Positions 9,046 through 18,909 of a stretch of 64,000 nt of DNA are shown here, piece after piece (position 1 is the first letter of the stretch; every line of letters begins with the position of its first letter). A model generated the notes under the pieces. That model had not been told where the DNA came from. It did not search any database and worked only from the letters and a program-made list of their open reading frames with translations. Made by a program: the position numbers and the translations under genes. Source of the DNA: Bosea beijingensis (GTDB taxonomy: Bacteria; Pseudomonadota; Alphaproteobacteria; Rhizobiales; Beijerinckiaceae); the NCBI RefSeq assembly GCF_030758975.1, contig NZ_CP132359.1, positions 1,566,811 to 1,630,810 on the forward strand. Direction: 5' to 3'.

Positions 9046-10398
9046 GTGAATGATACGCCCCGCGTCGCCCCGAAGAGTCCGAGCGAGGCCCTCAAGCCCG
9101 TAGCGCCGCCCGCGCCGCCGCCGAAGGTCCGCCGCCGCCGGCGCAGCCCCTTCCTGTCGATGCTGAGCGGGCTGTTCACCATCGCGCTCGTCGGGGCCGG
9201 CGTGGTCGGGGCCGGCATCGCCGTCGTCTCGAACCAGAGCAAGGCGCCCGGGCCGCTGGCCAGCGACCGCACCCTGATCATTCCGAAGGAAAGCGGACTC
9301 ACCGAGATCGCCGAGCTCTTGCAGCGCGAGGGCCTGATAGAGCATCCGCTGAGCTTCCGCGTCGCGGCGATCATGGGCGGCGACTGGCACAAGCTCCAGG
9401 CCGGCGAATATCTGTTCAAGGCCCGCGTCAGCCCGCAGGAAATTCTCGGCATCATCTCCAGCGGCAAGGTGGTCGAGCATTCGATCACCATCCCGGAAGG
9501 CCTGACGAGCGAACAGGTCGTCGAGCGTCTGCGCAACAACGAGCTGCTGACCGGCGATATCGCGCAGGTGCCGAAGGAAGGGTCGATCCTGCCCGACACC
9601 TATCGCTTTCCGCGCGGCTTTTCCCGGAAGGGAATCCTCGATCAGATGGCGCGCAGCCAGAGCGCCGTCCTGAGGAACATCTGGGCGCGCAAGCCCGCCG
9701 ACCTCCCGATCAAGTCGCCTGAGGAACTCGTCATTCTCGCCTCCATCGTCGAGAAGGAGACCGGGCGTGCCGACGAGCGTCCGCGTGTCGCCGGCGTCTT
9801 CATCAACCGGCTCAACCAGAAGATGCGGCTGCAGTCGGACCCGACGATCGTCTACGGCCTCGTCGGCGGCAAGGGCACGCTCGGCCGGCCGATCCAGCGC
9901 AGCGAGATCACGCAGGCGACTCCCTACAATACCTATGTCATCAACGGCCTGCCGCCGGGCCCGATCGCCAATCCCGGCCGCGCCGCCATGGAGGCGGTGG
10001 TCAACCATTCGCGGACCAAGGACCTCTATTTCGTCGCCGACGGCAGCGGCGGCCACGCCTTCGCCGAGACGCTGGATCAGCACAACCGCAATGTCGGGCG
10101 CTGGCGCCAGATCGAGACGACGCGCACGCAGCAGCAGGGCGGCAAGCCGCCGGCCGATTCCGTCGACAAGGTCGAGCCGCCGGCCGGCCCCGACAACCGC
10201 ACCGAGGCGCCCGCCACGACGCAGCCGGCCGCCGACAATGCCGGCTCCGTCGGTATGCCTGTCGCTCAGCCGGCCGGCGCCGTGGCGGGGACGCGTGCCC
10301 GCGCCTTCGATGCCTCCGAGGGAACAGCGCGCGACCCGCTGCTGAACAAGACCTTCGACCTGAACTCGCCGAAGCAGGTGCCGCAGCTCAGGCCCTAA
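9046..10398 (+). CDS. mltG: Endolytic murein transglycosylase MltG
   Basis: Inner-membrane lytic transglycosylase that cleaves nascent glycan strands and sets their length. From the GTG at 9046 it has 450 residues: a Pro/Arg-rich cytoplasmic N-terminus (1-35), one membrane helix (about 37-62), a YceG/LysM-like region (about 75-150), and the catalytic domain with the LASIVEKETG motif and Glu236. A Pro/Ala-rich, probably disordered tail follows from about residue 365. The start is uncertain: no ATG is in frame, and TTG at 8971 or 9040 is possible. GTG 9046 has GCGAG ten bases upstream. The position after the fab genes is conserved in proteobacteria. Confidence 0.9.
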   Translation: MNDTPRVAPKSPSEALKPVAPPAPPPKVRRRRRSPFLSMLSGLFTIALVGAGVVGAGIAVVSNQSKAPGPLASDRTLIIPKESGLTEIAELLQREGLIEHPLSFRVAAIMGGDWHKLQAGEYLFKARVSPQEILGIISSGKVVEHSITIPEGLTSEQVVERLRNNELLTGDIAQVPKEGSILPDTYRFPRGFSRKGILDQMARSQSAVLRNIWARKPADLPIKSPEELVILASIVEKETGRADERPRVAGVFINRLNQKMRLQSDPTIVYGLVGGKGTLGRPIQRSEITQATPYNTYVINGLPPGPIANPGRAAMEAVVNHSRTKDLYFVADGSGGHAFAETLDQHNRNVGRWRQIETTRTQQQGGKPPADSVDKVEPPAGPDNRTEAPATTQPAADNAGSVGMPVAQPAGAVAGTRARAFDASEGTARDPLLNKTFDLNSPKQVPQLRP

Positions 10399-10507
10399 CC
10401 TGCGGTCCGGAAGGCACTCAATCCCCATTTTCCGGCAGCTGGCCGCTTGCTGTAGCGGATGCGCGCCACTACGGTCCCGCCCGATCTCCAACGAAGGCGG
10501 CAGGGCA

Positions 10508-11389
10508 ATGGCCATCGAAAGCATGACGGGCTTTGCCCGTGCGGCCGGGACGGCCGGGGTCCATGGTTGGGCTTGGGAGATCCGCAGCGTCAACGGGCGC
10601 GGGCTCGACCTGCGCGTCCGTGTCCCGCCCGGCTTCGAGGTTGTCGCCGAGGCAGCCCGCAAGCAACTCGGCGCGGCCTTCTCGCGCGGAACGCTTCACG
10701 TCAATCTCGCGGTCACCAGCGATGCCGGCCCGCCGCGCCCGCGCGTCAACGAGGCCGTCCTCGCCGCTTTGCTCGAGGCGGTCGAGCGGCTGCCGCCGGC
10801 CGCCGGCATCAATCCGCCATCCTATGACGGGTTGCTCGGCATCCGTGGCGTCGTCGAATACGCCGACGAGGCGCAGGATGCGCTGGGCGCGGTCGAGGCG
10901 CCGGCGCTTGCCGGGCTGGAAGCCGTCACGGCTTCCTTGAAGGAAGCACGGGCTGCCGAGGGCCGTGCGCTCGAAGCCATCGTCCTCGGCCATCTCGAAA
11001 CCATCGCCCGTCTGGCCGGAGAAGCCGAACGCCACCCCGCCCGCAGCAGCGAGGCGATCCGTGCCCGGATCGCGGCGCAGGTCGAGGCGTTGCTGGGGGC
11101 GAATAACGGCTTCGATCCCCAGCGCCTCCATCAGGAGGCGGCGTTGATTGCAGTTCGCGCCGATATCCGCGAGGAGATCGATCGCTTGCAGGCCCATGTC
11201 GCGGCTCTGCGCGAGCTTCTCGCCAAGGGGGGCCCGATTGGCCGCAAGCTCGACTTCCTCTCGCAGGAGTTCGGCCGCGAGGCCTCGACGCTCTGCGCCA
11301 AGGCCAACGACCCCGGCCTGTCTCGTATCGGGCTGGAGCTGCGCACGGTCGTCGACCAGATGCGCGAGCAGGTTCAGAACGTGGAGTGA
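10508..11389 (+). CDS. YicC-family endoribonuclease
   Basis: A 293-residue member of the YicC/YloC family, cytoplasmic endoribonucleases that in E. coli act on small RNAs such as RyhB. The hallmarks are the N-terminal MTGFAR motif, WEIRSVNGRGLDLRVR at about 20-35, and the acidic C-terminal segment KLDFLSQEFGREASTLCAKAND, which carries the conserved DFL-QE-RE residues. It is 5 bp upstream of gmk and certainly co-transcribed with it, as in many proteobacteria. An RNase role here is inferred from the family. Confidence 0.92.
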   Translation: MAIESMTGFARAAGTAGVHGWAWEIRSVNGRGLDLRVRVPPGFEVVAEAARKQLGAAFSRGTLHVNLAVTSDAGPPRPRVNEAVLAALLEAVERLPPAAGINPPSYDGLLGIRGVVEYADEAQDALGAVEAPALAGLEAVTASLKEARAAEGRALEAIVLGHLETIARLAGEAERHPARSSEAIRARIAAQVEALLGANNGFDPQRLHQEAALIAVRADIREEIDRLQAHVAALRELLAKGGPIGRKLDFLSQEFGREASTLCAKANDPGLSRIGLELRTVVDQMREQVQNVE

Positions 11390-11394
11390 GCCGG

Positions 11395-12054
11395 ATGGCT
11401 GCCGAGACCCTTCGCCCGGCCCGCCGCGGCCTGATCATGATCATGTCGTCGCCGTCGGGGGCGGGCAAGTCGACGCTGACGCGCACGCTGTCGAAATCCC
11501 CCAACGAGACGAATCTCGACCTGTCGATCTCGGTGACGACGCGTCCGAAGCGCCCATCCGAGATTCCCGGCGTGCATTACCATTTCATCGATCGCGAGAG
11601 CTTCGACGAGATGCGGCAGCGAGACGAGTTGCTCGAATGGGCCGAAGTGCATGGCAACGGTTACGGCACGCCGCGCAAGCCCGTGGAAGCCTCGCTCAAG
11701 GCCGGCCGGGACGTGCTGTTCGATATCGACTGGCAAGGCACCCAGCAAATCATGGAGAAGGCCCGCGAGGACGTGGTCTCGATCTTCATCCTGCCGCCCT
11801 CGATGGCGGAACTGCGCTCCCGCCTCGTGCGTCGGGCCGAGGACGCTCCGGATGTGATCGCGAAGCGGCTGGCCAATGCGCGTGACGAGATCGCGCGCTG
11901 GGCCGTCTACGACTATGTCATCGTCAATGACGACCTCGAGAAGGCTTATGAGGCCGTGCGTTCCATCCTGGCGGCGGAGCGGCTGAAGCGCAGCCGCGCG
12001 ATCGGCATGGCCGATTTCGTCGATGCTCTGTTGGCCGAGCCCGTTCAGGCCTGA
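11395..12054 (+). CDS. gmk: Guanylate kinase
   Basis: Phosphorylates GMP to GDP with ATP, feeding GTP and (p)ppGpp pools. It has 219 residues with the P-loop [10 protein letters not shown] at about 18-27 and the GMP-binding segments [11 protein letters not shown] and [12 protein letters not shown] 11395 has GTGGAG 8 nt upstream; a GTG at 11386 overlapping the yicC stop would add three residues. The 3' end overlaps the convergent rsmA gene by 10 bp, so the two transcripts share complementary ends. Confidence 0.97.
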   Translation: MAAETLRPARRGLIMIMSSPSGAGKSTLTRTLSKSPNETNLDLSISVTTRPKRPSEIPGVHYHFIDRESFDEMRQRDELLEWAEVHGNGYGTPRKPVEASLKAGRDVLFDIDWQGTQQIMEKAREDVVSIFILPPSMAELRSRLVRRAEDAPDVIAKRLANARDEIARWAVYDYVIVNDDLEKAYEAVRSILAAERLKRSRAIGMADFVDALLAEPVQA

Positions 12055-12893
12055 GCGGCGAGCGCGTTCGCCAGCCTGACGAAGCCCGAGACCGGGATCT
12101 CCTCGGCCCGTGCCGTCTCGACAAGGCCGGCCGCCGCGATGAGCGGCGTGGGGTCCGGCAGCACGGCCTTCAGGCTCTGCCGCAGCATCTTGCGACGCTG
12201 GCCGAAGGCGGCGAGCGTCACGCGCTCCAGCAGGCGCCGGTCGCAGGGCTGCGGCTCTGCGCGCGGGATGAGCTGGACGATCGACGAGGTGATCTTCGGC
12301 GGCGGCACGAAGGCGCTGCGCGGCACATCGAACAGGATCCTGGTCTCGCAGCGCCAGTTCGAGAGCACGGCGAGCCGGCCGTAATCGGCCCGCTCGTCCG
12401 GCGTCGCGACGATGCGCTCGGCGACCTCGCGCTGGAACATCAGCGTCAGCGAATCCCACCAGGAAGGCCAGGGCTCCAGGCTGAGCCAGCCGACCAGCAG
12501 CGGAGTGCCGATATTATAGGGCAGGTTGGCGACGATCCGTGCCCGCTCGCCCGCGAGATACGGTGTCAGGTCGACCGCCAGCGCATCGCCGTCGACGACC
12601 TCCAGCCGGCCCGGATAATGCGCCGCGATCTCGGCCAGCGCCGGCAGGCAGCGCCGGTCCCGCTCGATCGCGATGACGCGGCCGGCGCCGTTGGCCAGCA
12701 GCGCCCGCGTCAGCCCGCCGGGGCCGGGGCCGATCTCGACCACCGTCTGGCCTTCCAGCGGCCCGGCCGAGCGCGCGATCCGGCTCGTCAGGTTGAGGTC
12801 GAACAGGAAGTTCTGGCCGAGCGCCTTCTGCGCCATCAGCCCATGGCGCTCCACCACTTCGCGCAGCGGCGGCAGGTCGTCGATCTGGCTCAT
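12045..12893 (-). CDS. rsmA: 16S rRNA dimethyladenosine transferase RsmA (KsgA)
   Basis: Dimethylates the two adjacent adenosines of the 16S rRNA 3' hairpin (A1518/A1519 in E. coli), a late 30S maturation step; its loss gives kasugamycin resistance. It has 282 residues. ALGQNFLFD (about 24-32) is the family start motif, [16 protein letters not shown] (51-66) is the SAM site, and NLPYNIGTP is catalytic motif IV. The ATG overlaps the pdxA stop (ATGA), giving the order pdxA-rsmA. Confidence 0.97.
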   Translation of the reverse strand: MSQIDDLPPLREVVERHGLMAQKALGQNFLFDLNLTSRIARSAGPLEGQTVVEIGPGPGGLTRALLANGAGRVIAIERDRRCLPALAEIAAHYPGRLEVVDGDALAVDLTPYLAGERARIVANLPYNIGTPLLVGWLSLEPWPSWWDSLTLMFQREVAERIVATPDERADYGRLAVLSNWRCETRILFDVPRSAFVPPPKITSSIVQLIPRAEPQPCDRRLLERVTLAAFGQRRKMLRQSLKAVLPDPTPLIAAAGLVETARAEEIPVSGFVRLANALAAQA

Positions 12894-13912
12894 GAAACGA
12901 TGTCCGTCGCGGTGCGCTCGGCCATCCGGGCGGCGAGCTTCAGCGCAGCGCAGAGGCTGTCCGGCCGTGCGATGCCCCGCCCGGCGATGTCGAACGCGGT
13001 GCCGTGGTCCGGCGAGGTCCGGATGAAGGGCAGGCCCAGCGTGACGTTGACGCCGTCGTCGAAGGCGATCGTCTTGATCGGGATCAGCGCCTGGTCGTGA
13101 TACATCGCCAACGCTGCGTCGTAGCCGGCACGCGCCCGGGCGTGGAACATCGTGTCGGCGGGATAGGGGCCGCGCGCGTCGATGCCCTCGGCCTGCAATT
13201 GCGCGATGGCGGGCGCGACGATGGCCCCGTCCTCATGGCCCATCGTGCCGCTCTCGCCGGCATGGGGATTGAGCCCGCTGAGCGCCAGCCGCGGCGCGGC
13301 GATGCCGAAGCGGCTGCGCAATTCCGCCGCGACGATCCGGCCGGTCTCGACGATGAGTGTCGTGGTCAGCAGGTCGGGCACGCGGCGCAGCGGTTCGTGG
13401 ATCGTGACCGGAACGACGGCGAGTTCCTCGCACCAGAGCATCATCACCGGCCGCGGCTCGGCTCCGCCCTCGGCCGCCAGATGCGCCAGGTACTCGGTAT
13501 GGCCGGGATGCTTGAAGCCGGCGCTGTAGAGCACGGATTTGGCGATCGGGTTGGTCACCACGGCGGCGGCCTCGCCGGCGCGGACGGCCGCGGCCGCACG
13601 GTCGATCGAGGCGATCGTGCCCGCCGCCGTCGCCGGATCGGGCTTGCCCGGCATGGCCATGCCCGACCCGGAGGCGAGCGGGATCACAGGCAGCGCTTCG
13701 GCGAAGGCAGTTCCGGCATCGCGCCAGCCGCAAAGGCGCAGCGGCACGCTCCAGCCGAGCCGGCCGGCGACGGCGGCGAGGTGGTCTGGGTCGGCTATGC
13801 AGGCGAAGGGGGGCAGCGCGCGTTCGCGACGTTCCAGCCAGGCACGCAGCGTCAGCTCCGGCCCGATCCCGGCCGGATCGCCCTGTGTCAATGCGAGCGG
13901 CGTTGCCGGCAA
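12890..13912 (-). CDS. pdxA: 4-hydroxythreonine-4-phosphate dehydrogenase
   Basis: NAD- and metal-dependent oxidation of 4-phosphohydroxy-L-threonine in the DXP-dependent pathway to pyridoxal phosphate. It has 340 residues. The visible signature segments are [13 protein letters not shown] near the start, HPGHTEYLA (metal His), GLNPHAGE and [11 protein letters not shown]. The open frame extends upstream into lptD without an ATG; the TTG at 13912 is chosen because GGAG lies 6 nt before it and homologues begin with this segment. It follows lptD by 56 bp and overlaps rsmA. surA, often between lptD and pdxA, is absent. Confidence 0.93.
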   Translation of the reverse strand: MPATPLALTQGDPAGIGPELTLRAWLERRERALPPFACIADPDHLAAVAGRLGWSVPLRLCGWRDAGTAFAEALPVIPLASGSGMAMPGKPDPATAAGTIASIDRAAAAVRAGEAAAVVTNPIAKSVLYSAGFKHPGHTEYLAHLAAEGGAEPRPVMMLWCEELAVVPVTIHEPLRRVPDLLTTTLIVETGRIVAAELRSRFGIAAPRLALSGLNPHAGESGTMGHEDGAIVAPAIAQLQAEGIDARGPYPADTMFHARARAGYDAALAMYHDQALIPIKTIAFDDGVNVTLGLPFIRTSPDHGTAFDIAGRGIARPDSLCAALKLAARMAERTATDIVS

Positions 13913-13939
13913 GACGAACTCCGCGACCTGAAGGGAGAA

Positions 13940-13961
13940 CCGGCCCGTCGTTCCGGGCCGG
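13940..13961 (-). terminator. Hairpin between lptD and pdxA
   Basis: A perfect 8-bp stem CCGGCCCG / CGGGCCGG with a 6-nt loop begins 8 bp beyond the lptD stop. The minus-strand sequence after it is TTCTCCCTT, a weak T-run, so it may attenuate rather than end transcription into pdxA. Confidence 0.45.
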
Positions 13962-13968
13962 CGCTGGA

Positions 13969-16533
13969 CTAGTTCGAGCCGACGCCGTCGCTCGACGAGT
14001 TCGAGCTGAGGTTCTGCGAGTAGCTGATCTCGCCCAGCGTGCGCAGCTCGAGGCGGAACATGACCGTGCGCGTATCCTTGGTCGAGCCCGCCTGGCGATC
14101 GGCATAGCTCTGCGAATAGCTGATGTCGAAGACCGTGCATTCGTCGGTGTAGTTGATGCCGAACGAGGTCGAGGCCGTCTGGAACGGGCCCGTATTCGGA
14201 TAGATCGGCACGGCCGAGACCGCCGGAGCCGCGAGATAGGACGCATAGGCGTCCCGGTAGCGTTCGCGGTCGTATTTGTACTTGTCGAGGTCGAACAGCA
14301 CGCCGGCGCGCAGGCGCCAGTTCTCGGCTACGCGCAGCGAGCCGTTGAGCGAAAGACCCTCGCGGCGCCTGGAAATGCCGAGTTCCGGCTGGGGCTCGTA
14401 GCGGCCATAGCCGATCGAGGCGGTGATGATGCTGTTGGCATAGGTCGCCGCGGCGTCGATCCGCTGGGCCTCGAAGGTCGTCGCGTTGAGGCGGGTCGCG
14501 CCGGTCAGGAAGAAGCCCTTGAACGGCGAGAGCTGGGCGCGTGCGACATAGTCGGAGTTGCGGGTCTCGAGGCCGGAATTCAGGCCGGTATTGAGCAGGT
14601 CGCCGCTGGCGAAGGAGTTGCGCCCGCCGAGCTGGAACGACTGGCCCAGCAACAGGTTGGCAAAGGCCTCCTGGCCGAAGCGGCCGGTATAGAGCGCGCC
14701 GACATTCGCGCGCGTGCCGCCCTCGACTCGGTCGAAGCCGGAGAACTTGCCGCTCCACTCGAACAGGTTGTTGGCGTCGAAGACGAGGCTCTGCGCGTCT
14801 TCGTTGGCGACGCGCAGGCTGTTCGTCTCGTTCGGGCGGGCGACCACCTGGGCGACCGGCTCGATGATATGGGTGCCCCAGCCGGTCCTGGCGACGAAGG
14901 GATAGCGGTACATCAGGCCGATCGCCGGCATCACGCGGCCGAACACCTCGTCCGAGGTATCGGCGATCGTCGCGACGCGCGAGTTGATCACGCCCGTGGT
15001 ATCCGGGTTGATCGAGAAGATATCGGCCCGCACCGAGGCATAGGGCGTCCACATCTGGCCGAGCGGGTCGATGAAGTTGCGCCGCCAGGAAACCTGGGCC
15101 GTCGCCCGCGAGACATTGCCGGCGAGGCCACGCACGAGGCAGCGGTTCTTGTCGTAGATCGCGCAGCCGTCATAGAGCGAATAGCTCGGCGTCGTGATCA
15201 GGTAGGTCTTCTGCTGCGGCAGCTCCGTGAAGGCGGCGGTGTCGCGCGTCAGGCTCGTGAGATTGACGTTGAAAGAGAGCTCGCCGCCGAGGAGAGACGG
15301 CTTGTGGACGCGCTTGTCGTAGTCCAGCACCGGCAGCACGACGGGCTGCTGCTTCTGCCAGTCCTGGTAGTTCAGCGGCTGGAAGTAATAGCCGCGCAGG
15401 TCGAACCAGGCGCTCTCGCTCTGCCCGTTCAGATAGGCGGTCGAGATCGCTTCCTGCAGATAGGTCGTGTTGCTGAGGCTCTCGTTGCGGATGCGGTAGT
15501 TCTTGTAGAACCAGCGATCCGTCGACATCGAGGCATTCCAGCCGACCGTCCAGCGCGGGTTGATGAAGAACTTGCCGTTCGTCTCGATCGAGCCGCGGAA
15601 TTCCTTGTCGCGCGGGCCGAGCGGGCTCGGCAGGAAGGCGTTCTTGTCCTGCTGGAAGATGCCTGAGGCCCGGATCGTATAGGACCCGTTCACCAGCCGG
15701 TGTCGCCATTCCGTCTGGCCGAGGAAGCCCTGGCGGCTGAAATAGGTCGGTGTGAACGTCAGGTCGTAATTCGGCGCGAGGTTGAGAAAATAGGGCAGGC
15801 CGACGCCGTAGCCGAGCGCCGAGGTATTGATGAAGCGCGGCGACAGGAAGCCGGACTTGCGTTTCACCGTCGAATCCGGGCCGGACATGTAGGGGATGTA
15901 GGCCATCGGGATGCCGGCGAACTCGACCCGCGCATCCTCGTAATAGATCGTCTGCTCGGACTTCTTGTGGATGATCCGCGCGGCGCGGACCTGCCAGAGC
16001 GGCGGCCGCTCCGGGTTGTCCTTGCAGGGCTCGCAGGCCGTGTAGATGCCCTTCTCGAAGACGAAGGTCTCGCCGTCCGTACGCTCGGCGCGCGGCGCCG
16101 AGAACCGGGTCTTGTCCGGGTTCACCACGCGCAGCGAGTCGATGAAGCCGTCGCGGAAATCGTCGGTCAGGTTGAACTTGTCGCCGGTGATGACCGTGCC
16201 GTTGGCTTCGGTGATCCGGGCATTGCCGACGGCGGTGACCCGCTTGTTGCCCTGGTCGTAGATGACACGGTCGGCCTCGATCGTCCGGCCCTGATACAGG
16301 ATCTGGACATCGCCGACGGCCGCGACCGTCTTCTTGTCGTTGTCATAGACGAGCTCGCGCGCATCCACGACCATCCGGTCCTGCGGTTTCGCAGGAGCCG
16401 CGGCCGCGGGCTTGGGCTGCGCGCCGGCCGCCCGATTCTGGGCATGGACCGGCCCGGCCAGCAGATAGGCCAGGCTGGAGGCGAGAGCCGTCGCCGCAGC
16501 AAACTGCGCTAGCCGGTTCACTCCTGGACCCAT
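13969..16533 (-). CDS. lptD: LPS-assembly protein LptD
   Basis: Outer-membrane beta-barrel that inserts lipopolysaccharide into the outer leaflet together with LptE. It has 854 residues: a signal peptide cut after about Ala31 (PVHA/QN), a low-complexity Ala/Pro segment, the periplasmic OstA/LptA-like jellyroll (about 50-190) and the C-terminal barrel. Cysteines are seen in TACEPC (jellyroll end), in the barrel ([11 protein letters not shown]) and near the C-terminus (DECTVF), consistent with structural disulfides. lptG and lptF lie directly upstream on the same strand, so three transport components form one operon; the gap from lptG is 37 bp. Confidence 0.95.
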   Translation of the reverse strand: MGPGVNRLAQFAAATALASSLAYLLAGPVHAQNRAAGAQPKPAAAAPAKPQDRMVVDARELVYDNDKKTVAAVGDVQILYQGRTIEADRVIYDQGNKRVTAVGNARITEANGTVITGDKFNLTDDFRDGFIDSLRVVNPDKTRFSAPRAERTDGETFVFEKGIYTACEPCKDNPERPPLWQVRAARIIHKKSEQTIYYEDARVEFAGIPMAYIPYMSGPDSTVKRKSGFLSPRFINTSALGYGVGLPYFLNLAPNYDLTFTPTYFSRQGFLGQTEWRHRLVNGSYTIRASGIFQQDKNAFLPSPLGPRDKEFRGSIETNGKFFINPRWTVGWNASMSTDRWFYKNYRIRNESLSNTTYLQEAISTAYLNGQSESAWFDLRGYYFQPLNYQDWQKQQPVVLPVLDYDKRVHKPSLLGGELSFNVNLTSLTRDTAAFTELPQQKTYLITTPSYSLYDGCAIYDKNRCLVRGLAGNVSRATAQVSWRRNFIDPLGQMWTPYASVRADIFSINPDTTGVINSRVATIADTSDEVFGRVMPAIGLMYRYPFVARTGWGTHIIEPVAQVVARPNETNSLRVANEDAQSLVFDANNLFEWSGKFSGFDRVEGGTRANVGALYTGRFGQEAFANLLLGQSFQLGGRNSFASGDLLNTGLNSGLETRNSDYVARAQLSPFKGFFLTGATRLNATTFEAQRIDAAATYANSIITASIGYGRYEPQPELGISRRREGLSLNGSLRVAENWRLRAGVLFDLDKYKYDRERYRDAYASYLAAPAVSAVPIYPNTGPFQTASTSFGINYTDECTVFDISYSQSYADRQAGSTKDTRTVMFRLELRTLGEISYSQNLSSNSSSDGVGSN

Positions 16534-16570
16534 CGCGTAAACTCGAAATTAACCATAGGCACAGTACGTT

Positions 16571-17662
16571 TCACCCATCTTCCTGATGGAGAAGGGCGAG
16601 CGCTCCCAGCATTGCCCCCAATGCTGCAGGCAACCACGCCGCGACGATCGGATTGACGATTCCCGACGATCCGAGTTCCTCCGACAGTTGTGTCGCCACA
16701 TAGAGCACGAACCCGGCCGCGACGCCACCTATCACCAGTTTGGTCACGCCACCAAACCGGAAAAATCTTAAAGAAACGGATGCAGCCACCAGCACCATCG
16801 CGATGAGCAGCAGCGGACGCGCCATAAGCGATTGATAACGCAGCTCATAGGGGGTCGTGTCGAGGCCCGCGCGCTGTGTCCTGTCGATCACGGCCGGCAT
16901 GGACCAGAAGCCCACCGCGTCGGGTGGGGTGAAGCTCTGGCGCATCTGTTCCGGCTCCAGCGTCGTGGCGAGCACGTAGCTCTTATAGCTCTGTGGCTCT
17001 TCCGTGGCGGAGGTGGAGCGCGCGTCGGCGAGTTCCCAGTGCCCCGGGCGCAGCAGGGCCTGCCTGGCGTCGATTCGCTCCTTGAAGCTGCCGTTCGGGT
17101 TGAAGATGAAGAAGGCGACCTGCGACAACCCGTCCTCGTCGGGCAGGGCGCCGGCGGCGCGGATGATGGCCTGGCCGTCGACGCTGCGCTGCCTCAGCCA
17201 GATTTCCTGGGGAAGACCGGACTTGCCGCCCGAGCGGACGAACAGACGGGTCTCCAGCGCCGTGGCCTTGCGCTTCAGTTCGGCCGCGACGGGATTGTAG
17301 ATCATGATCGAGACGAGCCCGATCACGCCTGCGACTGCGGCGGCCGGCTGCAGGAACTGCCAGGCCGAGACGCCGACGGAGCGGGCGACGACGAGCTCGA
17401 GCTTCCGGCTCAGCGTGAGCAGTGCGAACATGCCGCCGAACAGCGCGGCGAACGGGAAGATCTGCTCCGCCACCGCCGGCGCCCGGAACAGCGCGAGCTG
17501 CACGATGCGCGGCGTCGTCGCGATCGGGGAATCGCCGGCGCGGCGCATCAGCTCGACGAAATCGAGCGTCCCGATCAGGAAGAAGAACGTGCTGAAGACC
17601 CCCACGATGGCGCGCGTGAAGCGCTTCGTCAGATAGCGGCCGAAGGTCGTGAGCAGCAGCAT
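16571..17662 (-). CDS. lptG: LPS export ABC transporter permease LptG
   Basis: Inner-membrane subunit of the LptB2FG complex that extracts LPS from the inner membrane. It has 363 residues with the YjgP/YjgQ layout: membrane helices near 10-35, 55-80 and 95-120, a large periplasmic beta-jellyroll (about 130-265) and three C-terminal helices. The ATG overlaps the lptF stop (TGATG at 17660-17664), showing coupled translation. The ATPase LptB is not in this window. Confidence 0.95.
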   Translation of the reverse strand: MLLLTTFGRYLTKRFTRAIVGVFSTFFFLIGTLDFVELMRRAGDSPIATTPRIVQLALFRAPAVAEQIFPFAALFGGMFALLTLSRKLELVVARSVGVSAWQFLQPAAAVAGVIGLVSIMIYNPVAAELKRKATALETRLFVRSGGKSGLPQEIWLRQRSVDGQAIIRAAGALPDEDGLSQVAFFIFNPNGSFKERIDARQALLRPGHWELADARSTSATEEPQSYKSYVLATTLEPEQMRQSFTPPDAVGFWSMPAVIDRTQRAGLDTTPYELRYQSLMARPLLLIAMVLVAASVSLRFFRFGGVTKLVIGGVAAGFVLYVATQLSEELGSSGIVNPIVAAWLPAALGAMLGALALLHQEDG

Positions 17663-18909
17663 CAGGCGCGCCGGAAACGGGCCGCGAGATTGACCAGCGG
17701 CGTTGTGAGGGGGGCAAGCAGGCGGGCGAGCACCGGTTTGATCCGTGCGCCGTAATAGATGAAGCCCATGGCCATGACGATGGCCAGGATCGGCAGGATA
17801 TAGAGCAGGGCGGCCGCGAAGGGCGAGCGCACGCTCGCGGTCCAGGCGGCATAGGCGGCAATGCGGGTCGCGCCGACGATCATGATGGCAGACTGGATCG
17901 CCAGCGCACGCCCCTGGCGGGTGGTGCGCGCCTCCCCGATGGCCGCGAAGGCGATCAGCATGAAGGCGAAGGGGTAGAGCGGGGACGACAGCCGGTTGTG
18001 CAGTTCGGCCCGGAAGCGGCCTTCCTGGATCTTGTAATAGGCCTCGTTCGTGTTCTGCGTGAGGAGTTCCCAGGTCGAGCGCTCGCGCGGCTTGTAGATC
18101 ACCTTGTCGCCGTCGCCCTCGCCGGGGCCGCCGCTGGAATCGCCCGTCAGCGCCGACAGGTTCAGGGCATAGCGCTCGAAGGAGATGATCGAGGTCGTCG
18201 AGGTGTTCTTGGCCTCGCGCTGGATCGTGCCCTTTTCCAGCATCAGGAAGCTCTGGCCCTCGGCCTCGACCGTGCGGCCGCGCTCGGCGAGGTAGATCGA
18301 GGGCTGCGACGGGTCGCGGCGATCCTGCATGAAGATGCCGACCAGCGCATCGCCGGCCTTCTCGCGGTAATGGAAGGTCACGCCGGAATCGAGCGAGACG
18401 AACTGGCCTTCCTTCACGACATTGGCGACGAAATCGGCGCGGATCAGCGTGATCAGGTCGCGCAGCATGCGGAAGCTCGCCGGCATCACCGAGATCGTCA
18501 TCCAGGCGACGATCAGCGAGGTCGCGACCGTCAGCACGATGAAGGGCCGCGTGATCCGTTGCGGCGCCACGCCGGCGGCGTTCATCACGATCAGCTCGGA
18601 ATCGCCGTTCAGCTTGTTCAGCGTGTAGAGCGTCGACATGAACAGCGCGACCGGCGCGATGCCGGCGATCAGCGCCGGCAGCGAGAGCAGCGTCACGGTC
18701 AGGAAGATCAGGACCGTCTGGCCCTTGCCGGTGATGAGATCGACCTCGCGCAGCGCCTGCGTGACCCAGATCACGCCGGTCAGGCCGAGCAGCAGCACGA
18801 TCGCCGCGACCGCCGCGATCTTCAGAATGTAGCGATCGAGGCGGTTCAGAAGCACACGTCGGTTCCGGAGCTGGAGGGCCGGGACCCTCCGAGGTGGTTC
18901 GTCGGACAC
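17662..18909 (-). CDS. lptF: LPS export ABC transporter permease LptF
   Basis: Partner permease of LptG in LPS transport. It has 415 residues from the GTG at 18909, with three N-terminal helices, a periplasmic domain (about 150-300) and three C-terminal helices. A second in-frame GTG at 18855 (LLNRLDRYILKI) is nearer the usual LptF start and may be the real one, since the region upstream contains TATACC, which could be a -10 element. First gene of lptF-lptG-lptD-pdxA-rsmA. The family assignment is firm; F versus G rests on gene order. Confidence 0.93.
   Translation of the reverse strand: MSDEPPRRVPALQLRNRRVLLNRLDRYILKIAAVAAIVLLLGLTGVIWVTQALREVDLITGKGQTVLIFLTVTLLSLPALIAGIAPVALFMSTLYTLNKLNGDSELIVMNAAGVAPQRITRPFIVLTVATSLIVAWMTISVMPASFRMLRDLITLIRADFVANVVKEGQFVSLDSGVTFHYREKAGDALVGIFMQDRRDPSQPSIYLAERGRTVEAEGQSFLMLEKGTIQREAKNTSTTSIISFERYALNLSALTGDSSGGPGEGDGDKVIYKPRERSTWELLTQNTNEAYYKIQEGRFRAELHNRLSSPLYPFAFMLIAFAAIGEARTTRQGRALAIQSAIMIVGATRIAAYAAWTASVRSPFAAALLYILPILAIVMAMGFIYYGARIKPVLARLLAPLTTPLVNLAARFRRA

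Noticed and set aside
12890-15052. 720-codon open frame reading from inside lptD through pdxA
   Set aside because: Only the last 340 codons encode PdxA. The upstream part is an out-of-frame shadow of lptD rich in Arg and Gln.
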